Below, one piece after another: positions 1-4,822 of a stretch of DNA of 5,561 nt. Every line of letters begins with the position of its first letter. The stretch's first letter is position 1. The DNA is from Deltaproteobacteria bacterium (GTDB lineage: Bacteria > Desulfobacterota > Desulfuromonadia > Geobacterales > Pseudopelobacteraceae): NCBI GenBank assembly GCA_016219145.1, contig JACRCG010000066.1:1-5561 (forward strand), given 5' to 3'. A program made the position numbers and the translations under genes. The notes under the pieces are model-generated. The model saw only the letters and a list, made by a program, of their open reading frames with translations. It searched no databases and had not been told where the DNA came from.

Positions 1-279
1 CACTGGCTGACCGGCAAGGACGGCATGGGGGGGGGCGATATCAAGCTGTTGGCCATGATGGGTGCTTTTCTGGGCTGGCAGGCGGTGTTGTTCATAATTT
101 TTGCCAGCTCTCTGGTTGGTTCTGTTGTCGGTGTCACTATCATGCTGCTGCAGAAAAAGGATTCCAAACTGGCGATTCCGTTCGGCCCCTACCTGGCTTT
201 TGGCGCGGTACTCCATATCTTTTACGGCCAAAAGCTGATTGCGTGGTATCTCAACTATGGCGGCTTCAATCAAGGATAG
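1..279 (+). CDS. pilD: Prepilin peptidase (type IV leader peptidase), C-terminal part; 5' end outside window
   Basis: Inner-membrane aspartyl protease that cleaves the leader of type IV prepilins and pseudopilins; in this family it often also N-methylates the new N-terminus. Only the last 92 residues are visible, open from base 1 in the same frame. The GxGD-type catalytic motif is present as GMGGGDIKLL, with the catalytic Asp at visible residue 13, followed by the family's typical GAFLGWQ stretch. Two hydrophobic membrane spans follow (about visible residues 27-49 and 59-83), the second opening with the conserved IPFGPYLAFGA motif seen near the C-terminus of PilD/TadV/GspO proteins. The N-terminal methylase/zinc part and the first catalytic Asp lie upstream and cannot be checked. 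The gene ends at a TAG four bases before the kinase gene, so the two are probably cotranscribed. The three glycine codons of the active-site motif are written as a run of nine G. The family is certain; the pilus role is inferred from the family. Confidence 0.93.
   Translation, partial: HWLTGKDGMGGGDIKLLAMMGAFLGWQAVLFIIFASSLVGSVVGVTIMLLQKKDSKLAIPFGPYLAFGAVLHIFYGQKLIAWYLNYGGFNQG
272..276 (+). promoter_or_regulatory. Ribosome binding site that decides the histidine kinase start
   Basis: AAGGA lies seven bases before the ATG at 284. The upstream in-frame alternatives, TTG at 239 and ATG at 257, have no comparable purine-rich site and would overlap the peptidase gene. The site sits inside the last codons of the peptidase gene, consistent with translational coupling. 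Confidence 0.7.
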
Positions 280-283
280 CGAC

Positions 284-1780
284 ATGCCTCTGTATCGCCC
301 CAGTCTGACCGTCTCAATCATGGCTTTTCTGGGTTTCCTGCTTCTGTTGACTTGGCTGCTGTTCAGCATGCTGGCCTTTAAAACCGCAGCAAACGACCTC
401 TACTCGCAAAAAGGGGAGCATGCCAGAACTCTTCTGGCTGCCTTTGTCAGCCAGCTTCCGGATACTATTCCGACCTACCCGGATGGATTTCTCCCCTCCG
501 ACTCTTCCGCCGCCATATATGTCCAGAAGCTTTCCAGCGATGCAGCCTTTAACCGGTTGACTCTGCTGGATATGAACGGCAAGCCGGTCTTCAGCGCCGG
601 TAGAGATGGAAGCGACACCTACCTCCCTTTCAGAGGGCCGGCAGCTACCTCGGACGGAAGCTTTATCCGGGGTGATGACGGCACCATTACACACGTTATT
701 ACTGTTGCACGCAATGACGTAACTGCCGGACGGGCTGGCCTGTCAATGTCGCTTGCCCCCGAAAATGCCCGTCTCGGCCGTTCCCGTCAGATGCTGATCG
801 TCTACTTTGTACTTGATTTCATCCTGCTGCTGGGCCTTGGTTCCTACATACTGGCCCGCATAGTAGTCAATCCGATCAACCGGCTGCTTGCGGTGACCGA
901 GAAGATCACCGGAGGGCAGTACGGTCAGCGCTTGCGGGTCTCGGGCAGCGCCGAACTGGCAAAACTTGCTGATGCCTTCAACAAGATGACCGACACCTTG
1001 CAGAACAAGGATCGCCAGGTCAGGGAGCATCTGGCCGCCCTTGAACGGGCCAACAGTGATCTCAGCCAGGCTCGCGAGGAGGCGATCCGCACCGAAAAGA
1101 TGGCTTCCATCGGCCTTCTGGCGGCCGGTATGGCCCATGAAATCGGGACGCCTCTGGCGTCGATCATGGGCTACGCCGAGCTGGCGGCGGCTGAACAGCC
1201 GGATTGTCCGGCCATACAGGATTACGCCGGGAGGATCTCCGACGACTGTGCCCGTATTGATCGCATAGTGCGAGGCCTGCTCGACTACTCCCGTCCACGG
1301 GCCTCAAGCGATGTATCGAGCAACGTCCGGGAGGTGGTGACGGAATCGCTGGACCTGTTGACCCGCCAGGGAGTGTTCAAGCATATCAGGGTTTCGACGG
1401 CACTTGATGAAGAAATTCCGGATGCATTGGCAGATCCGCACCAGCTTCAGCAGGTGCTTGTCAATCTGCTGCTCAACAGCCGCGATGCGTTGCCGGATGA
1501 CGGCCTCTTGAAGGTCGGCGCCGGGCTTCAGGACGGGCAAGTCCGCATAGATATCATCGATAATGGTTCCGGTATTGCTGAAGAACATGTGAAGCATATC
1601 TTCGACCCATTCTTCACCACCAAGCCGCCCGGCAAGGGCACCGGCCTGGGACTGGCCATCTCGGCTCGCATCATTGAAGGCTTTGGCGGGCGTATTGCCG
1701 TCAGCAGCAAGCCCGGCGTCGGCAGCTGCTTCAGCGTCTGGCTGCCGCTGGCTCGTGACATTGTAGTGGAGGCAAGATGA
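284..1780 (+). CDS. Membrane sensor histidine kinase (HAMP, HisKA, HATPase_c; NtrB/PilS-like)
   Basis: Sensor kinase of a two-component system, 498 residues from the ATG at 284. This start is chosen for its Shine-Dalgarno site and lack of overlap with the upstream gene. Order of parts: first membrane span (about 9-31); a periplasmic region of roughly 138 residues (32-169) with no domain I recognise; second span (170-192); HAMP linker (about 190-243); a coiled-coil stretch (243-275); then the dimerisation/phosphoacceptor domain with the H-box AHEIGTPLA, phospho-His at 285. The ATPase domain shows the N-box (NLLLNSRDA, Asn398), G1 box (DNGSGI, from 426), F box (FDPFFTTK) and G2 box (GTGLGL, 452-457), all intact. 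The H-box has GT where classical kinases have RN. There is no receiver or PAS domain. The stop codon overlaps the start of the response regulator gene, its evident partner. The signal it senses cannot be read from the sequence. Position after a prepilin peptidase suggests an envelope or pilus-related cue (inference). Confidence 0.93.
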   Translation: MPLYRPSLTVSIMAFLGFLLLLTWLLFSMLAFKTAANDLYSQKGEHARTLLAAFVSQLPDTIPTYPDGFLPSDSSAAIYVQKLSSDAAFNRLTLLDMNGKPVFSAGRDGSDTYLPFRGPAATSDGSFIRGDDGTITHVITVARNDVTAGRAGLSMSLAPENARLGRSRQMLIVYFVLDFILLLGLGSYILARIVVNPINRLLAVTEKITGGQYGQRLRVSGSAELAKLADAFNKMTDTLQNKDRQVREHLAALERANSDLSQAREEAIRTEKMASIGLLAAGMAHEIGTPLASIMGYAELAAAEQPDCPAIQDYAGRISDDCARIDRIVRGLLDYSRPRASSDVSSNVREVVTESLDLLTRQGVFKHIRVSTALDEEIPDALADPHQLQQVLVNLLLNSRDALPDDGLLKVGAGLQDGQVRIDIIDNGSGIAEEHVKHIFDPFFTTKPPGKGTGLGLAISARIIEGFGGRIAVSSKPGVGSCFSVWLPLARDIVVEAR

Positions 1781-3141
1781 ACGGCAGCAAGCATATCCTG
1801 ATCATTGATGATGAAGAGAATTTGCGACATATGCTGTCGGTCATGCTGACTCGCCAGGGCTACGTTGCTGACAGCGCTGCCGACGGTGAGGAAGGTTTGC
1901 AACGCATCAGGGAGAAGGCCTACGATTTTGTGCTTTGCGATATCCGTATGCCGGAAATGGACGGCAAGACCTTCCTGGCCAGGGCGCTGGAGCAGGGCGT
2001 CAACGCGCCGGTCATAATGATGTCCGCTTATGGTTCGGTGGAAACCGCCGTAGAGTGCATGAAGATGGGAGCGTACGACTTTATCTCCAAACCGTTCAAA
2101 AAAGATGAAATCGTGATGGTGCTTAAAAAGGCCGAAGAGCGCGAACGGCTGAAGGAGGAGAACAGTCGCCTGAAGGAGGTTGTTGCCGGACGTTTTGAAT
2201 ACAGCGGTATCGTCAGCCGGAACGGCCGCATGGAGGAGATCTTCAGCCAGGTGCGAAAGGTGGCCGATCTTAAGACAACTGTGCTTGTCCTGGGTGAATC
2301 CGGCACCGGCAAGGAGCTGGTGGCTCGTGCCATTCACCAGAATGGCAGACGCGCCGGCAAACCTTTTGTTGCGATCAACTGCGGGGCTATTCCCGGGAAC
2401 CTGCTGGAGAGCGAGCTGTTTGGACATGTCCGGGGCGCTTTTACCGACGCTGCCGGTGACAAGGCCGGTCTGTTTGAACAGGCCGACGGGGGCACTCTCT
2501 TTCTGGATGAGATCGGTGAGATGCCACCTGCCTTGCAGGTCAAGCTGCTTCGGGTCTTGCAGGACAGCGAGATCAGGAGGGTAGGGGGGGCAAGCTCGAA
2601 AAAAGTTGATGTCAGGGTAATTTCCGCCACCTCCCGTGATTTATCAGCAGATGTCGGAGCCGGACGCTTTCGTGAGGACCTGTTCTTCAGGCTGAATGTG
2701 TTCTGTCTTCAGCTGCCGCCGCTGCGCGAGCGAGCGGAGGACATTCCCCTGCTGGCCGATTACTTTCTGAAGCGTTACGCATACAGCAGTGATGGCTTGT
2801 CTCTACGCATCGAGCCGGATGCCATGCGCAGTCTGCTGGCGCATCGCTGGCCAGGCAATGTGCGCGAGCTTGAAAACGCCATTGAGCGGGCCTGTATTAT
2901 CTGTGAAGGCGGCCTTGTCAGCGCTGCCTGCCTGCCTCCTTCCATCCGTTTGCCAGATGACAGCCATGATGAAGGTGGCGCTGATGAAGATCTTTCGATA
3001 AAAAAGGCCGAAGACGCCATTGAGCGCGATCTGATTCGCAAAGCGCTTGCCAAGACCGGAGGCAATCGTACCCAGGCAGCAAAGATACTTGAAATCAGCC
3101 ACCGTTCATTGCTTTACAAAATCAAGGAATTTGGAATATAG
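1777..3141 (+). CDS. Sigma54-dependent response regulator (REC, AAA+, Fis-type HTH; NtrC family)
   Basis: Bacterial enhancer-binding protein of 454 residues that, when phosphorylated by the adjacent kinase, should hydrolyse ATP to open sigma54-RNA polymerase promoters. Receiver domain (about 5-118) has the acidic pair Asp11/Asp12, phosphoacceptor Asp55, Ser83 and Lys105. A helical linker (119-140) follows. The AAA+ domain (about 142-370) has Walker A GESGTGKE (173-180), Walker B LFLDEIGE (Asp244-Glu245), the FREDLFFRLNV segment (298-308) with the putative arginine finger, and WPGNVRELENA as sensor II (358-368). The sigma54-contacting loop reads GAFTDA (220-225) rather than the usual GAFTGA. 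The C-terminus is a Fis-type helix-turn-helix (about 428-452, GGNRTQAAKIL...). The start is an ATGA overlap with the kinase stop, with GGAGG four bases upstream (1768-1772). It resembles PilR and AtoC/ZraR-type regulators. I give no symbol because the family is large and paralogous. Confidence 0.95.
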   Translation: MNGSKHILIIDDEENLRHMLSVMLTRQGYVADSAADGEEGLQRIREKAYDFVLCDIRMPEMDGKTFLARALEQGVNAPVIMMSAYGSVETAVECMKMGAYDFISKPFKKDEIVMVLKKAEERERLKEENSRLKEVVAGRFEYSGIVSRNGRMEEIFSQVRKVADLKTTVLVLGESGTGKELVARAIHQNGRRAGKPFVAINCGAIPGNLLESELFGHVRGAFTDAAGDKAGLFEQADGGTLFLDEIGEMPPALQVKLLRVLQDSEIRRVGGASSKKVDVRVISATSRDLSADVGAGRFREDLFFRLNVFCLQLPPLRERAEDIPLLADYFLKRYAYSSDGLSLRIEPDAMRSLLAHRWPGNVRELENAIERACIICEGGLVSAACLPPSIRLPDDSHDEGGADEDLSIKKAEDAIERDLIRKALAKTGGNRTQAAKILEISHRSLLYKIKEFGI

Positions 3142-3161
3142 TGCCCAGGATACAACCCAGA

Positions 3162-3166
3162 AAGGA
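3162..3166 (+). promoter_or_regulatory. Ribosome binding site for the DsbC-like gene
   Basis: AAGGA lies seven bases before the ATG at 3174. It supports this start over the in-frame GTG at 3141, which would put eleven mostly polar and charged residues in front of an otherwise normal signal peptide. Confidence 0.7.
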
Positions 3167-3173
3167 ACCAACC

Positions 3174-3959
3174 ATGCTAAAAGAGTTATGTATCGCCGTT
3201 TCCGTAACAATCGTCCTGGCTTCCTCCTCGTATGCCATGGCCAAGGATGGCTGTAGCGGGGACTGCACATCGTGCCATACCCTTACCCCCCAGGAAGCCA
3301 CCGGCCTCCTTAAAAAAATCGGCGGCACAGTGACATCTGTGCGGCAATCCCCGGCCCGGGGACTTTATGAACTGCTGGTCGAAAAGGGGGATCAAAAGGG
3401 CATAATTTTCATGGATTACGGCAAAAAACATCTGATTCAGGGCATGGTGGTTGATCTGGAGAAACTTGAGCAGGTCATAGCCCATAAAAACGAGCTACCC
3501 CAGCCCAAGCAGATTACTACAGTCGATGTCAAGACTATTCCGGTTTCAAATGCAGTCATCATCGGCAATCCGAAGGGCTCCAAAAAGCTGTATGTCTTTA
3601 CCGACCCGGACTGCCCATACTGCCGCAAAGGACACACCGAGCTGAAAAAACTGGCCAGGCTTGATCCTGATCTTGCCATTCATATCATGCTCTTCCCGCT
3701 GCCGATGCATCCGGCGGCTTATGACAAATCCAGAACAATAATCGAGACCAGGAGCCTTGATCTGCTTGATAAGGCCTTTGACGGTAAAGAGATCCCCAAG
3801 CCGACCAAGGAGAGCAGTAAAAAAGCCGTTGATGAGATTGTAAAGTTCGGCCATGACAACGGCATCTCAGGCACACCGACCCTGGTCATGCCGGACGGCA
3901 AGATTGAAGTCGGCATGCGGGACGCCGAGCTGATGAAGAAGATGCTGGAAGTGAAGTAA
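3174..3959 (+). CDS. Exported DsbC/DsbG-like thiol-disulfide protein with an N-terminal CxxCH heme motif
   Basis: Periplasmic disulfide isomerase/oxidoreductase-like protein, 261 residues from the ATG at 3174. A signal peptide (hydrophobic core about 6-20) has a likely cleavage after AMA at residue 23. Just after it comes Cys27 and then CTSCH (Cys31, Cys34, His35), the signature for covalent c-type heme attachment. Residues about 38-100 match the DsbC N-terminal dimerisation domain pattern: a SPARGLYELLV segment, then a strand-rich part ending in IQGMVVDLEKL. A linker leads to a thioredoxin domain with active site DCPYC (Cys147-Pro-Tyr-Cys150), the dipeptide found in DsbG and DsbA-like sites rather than DsbC's CGYC, and a cis-proline loop SGTPTLV (Pro235). 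Length is close to that of DsbC/DsbG plus the short heme segment. The gene follows the regulator by 32 bases and precedes a terminator, so it is likely the last gene of that operon. Whether the CxxCH binds heme or is a second redox pair is open. Confidence 0.88.
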   Translation: MLKELCIAVSVTIVLASSSYAMAKDGCSGDCTSCHTLTPQEATGLLKKIGGTVTSVRQSPARGLYELLVEKGDQKGIIFMDYGKKHLIQGMVVDLEKLEQVIAHKNELPQPKQITTVDVKTIPVSNAVIIGNPKGSKKLYVFTDPDCPYCRKGHTELKKLARLDPDLAIHIMLFPLPMHPAAYDKSRTIIETRSLDLLDKAFDGKEIPKPTKESSKKAVDEIVKFGHDNGISGTPTLVMPDGKIEVGMRDAELMKKMLEVK

Positions 3960-3992
3960 GAAAAATCACCTGTTGTCAGTTTGCACTATTTG

Positions 3993-4027
3993 GCCCCTTG
4001 CTATGAAAAGTTTGCATAGCAAGGGGC
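3993..4027 (+). terminator. Rho-independent terminator after the DsbC-like gene
   Basis: A perfect 13-base-pair stem (GCCCCTTGCTATG at 3993-4005 pairing with 4015-4027) with a nine-base loop, followed by the T-rich run TTCTTTGTG. It begins 33 bases after the stop codon. The other strand has no T-rich tail, so it most likely acts for + strand transcription only. It separates the peptidase/kinase/regulator/DsbC unit from the next genes. Confidence 0.9.
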
Positions 4028-4122
4028 TTCTTTGTGCCGGCTTTGTTATGTATAAATTGCGTATCTGGAGCACCTCATTGAAAAAGATTTTGTATTTTAG
4101 ATGGTTACTGCCCGGTTTGTTG

Positions 4123-4138
4123 TGGTATTGAAATTGCA
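4123..4138 (+). promoter_or_regulatory. Candidate sigma54 (-24/-12) promoter
   Basis: TGGTATTGAAATTGCA fits the sigma54 consensus TGGCAC-N5-TTGCA with exact GG-N10-GC spacing (GG at 4124-4125, GC at 4136-4137), an intact TGG and a full TTGCA block. Deviations are T for C at two positions of the -24 element and T for the less conserved G after it. Predicted start of transcription is about 4149, giving a leader of about 72 bases before the ATG at 4221. It lies in the intergenic space after a terminator, on the correct strand. A sigma54 activator is encoded about 1 kb upstream and could drive it (inference). Binding sites for the activator were not identified. Confidence 0.6.
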
Positions 4139-4150
4139 AATAAATTCCCG

Positions 4151-4164
4151 AGATTTTCAAATCT
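4151..4164. repeat. Small palindrome at the predicted transcription start
   Basis: AGATTT-TC-AAATCT is a perfect six-base inverted repeat with a two-base spacer, starting about two bases after the start site predicted from the sigma54 element. It could be an operator or a weak 5' leader hairpin. It is AT-rich and short enough to have arisen by chance. Confidence 0.3.
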
Positions 4165-4220
4165 GTATTTGCGTCATACGCCATGAGCGCTGAATTTTAC
4201 TGATAGAAGGGGAACAGGTT

Positions 4221-4760
4221 ATGGGAGAAGCTGCGGATAAAGAGAAGGAACTGTCTGATATCGAACTCTGTTACAAGGCGATGGGACTTTCATTCAGCGA
4301 CAACCCGGAGCAGGTCGAAAAAACGTACCGCAAGCTGAAAGATGAGTACACGAGAGGGATGCGCTCATCGGATCAGGCTGAACGGACCGCTGCAACTGAA
4401 AACCTGAAACAGCTTGAAGAGCTGTTTACGACCATTACCGGTTCGATGATATACAAGGATTATGCCCGGGAGTACGAGAAATACAAAGAGATCAAGGCTT
4501 CCGAGATGTCAGAACGGCAAAAGAAGAAGGCAGAGCAGGCTGCCGTAAAGGAAGAGCTGGTCAAATGCCCTTATTGCCACAAACTGATTGCACCCAAGCT
4601 GAAGGTCTGTTTGTACTGCCGCGGCAAGATTTTAACACCGATGGAAAAGCTGATGGAGCAGATGTTCTCGACCAAGTATCTGGTGGTGGCCGGTATCTTT
4701 GTGCTGCTGGTGGTCGCTGCTGTGGTTTTGTCGTTGAATCCGGACCTCTTGAAGCGTTGA
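4221..4760 (+). CDS. Degenerate J-domain-like, zinc-ribbon protein with C-terminal membrane anchor
   Basis: Protein of 179 residues that I cannot assign to a named family. Residues about 14-90 follow the helical layout of a J domain: ELCYKAMGL, then VEKTYRKLKDEY as helix II, then LKQLEELFTTITG and YKDYAREYEKY, which resemble helices III and IV. The HPD tripeptide needed to stimulate DnaK is absent; the loop reads TRGMRSSD instead. A charged, helical linker (about 90-112) leads to a four-cysteine zinc ribbon (Cys116, Cys119, Cys130, Cys133; CPYCH...CLYC). One membrane span follows (about 153-172) with only a short basic tail, so it is a tail-anchored protein with the ribbon on the cytoplasmic side. 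The start has AAGGGGA seven bases upstream (4207-4213). It is the first gene after a terminator and a candidate sigma54 promoter, and is followed by a secreted protein gene 62 bases on. A role as membrane adaptor or assembly factor is only a guess. Confidence 0.85.
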   Translation: MGEAADKEKELSDIELCYKAMGLSFSDNPEQVEKTYRKLKDEYTRGMRSSDQAERTAATENLKQLEELFTTITGSMIYKDYAREYEKYKEIKASEMSERQKKKAEQAAVKEELVKCPYCHKLIAPKLKVCLYCRGKILTPMEKLMEQMFSTKYLVVAGIFVLLVVAAVVLSLNPDLLKR

Positions 4761-4822
4761 GCTGTGCAATAGACGTATCCAGGTAACTAACGAAATATAT
4801 GAGACAAGTGCAGGGGGAAGTC

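Noticed and set aside
239..283. Upstream TTG (239) or ATG (257) start for the histidine kinase
   Set aside because: Neither has a Shine-Dalgarno site, both overlap the peptidase gene, and the ATG at 284 has a well-placed AAGGA.
1528..2427. Long minus-strand open frame of 299 codons across the kinase/regulator junction
   Set aside because: It lies opposite two clearly real genes with intact domain motifs, has no recognisable domain, and long antisense frames are expected in GC-rich coding DNA.
3141..3173. GTG start at 3141 for the DsbC-like protein
   Set aside because: It would add mostly polar, charged residues ahead of the signal peptide and has no good ribosome binding site, unlike the ATG at 3174.
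3991..4002. TGGCCCCTTGCT as a sigma54 promoter
   Set aside because: GG and GC are only six bases apart instead of ten, and the sequence is part of the terminator stem.
4051..4056. TATAAA as a sigma70 -10 box upstream of the J-like gene
   Set aside because: No acceptable -35 box lies 16-18 bases upstream (the best is TTCTTT in the terminator tail), and there is no TGn extension.
4183..4203. Six-codon upstream open frame in the leader of the J-like gene
   Set aside because: It has no ribosome binding site of its own, no attenuation-like codon bias and no paired hairpins, so it is probably incidental.
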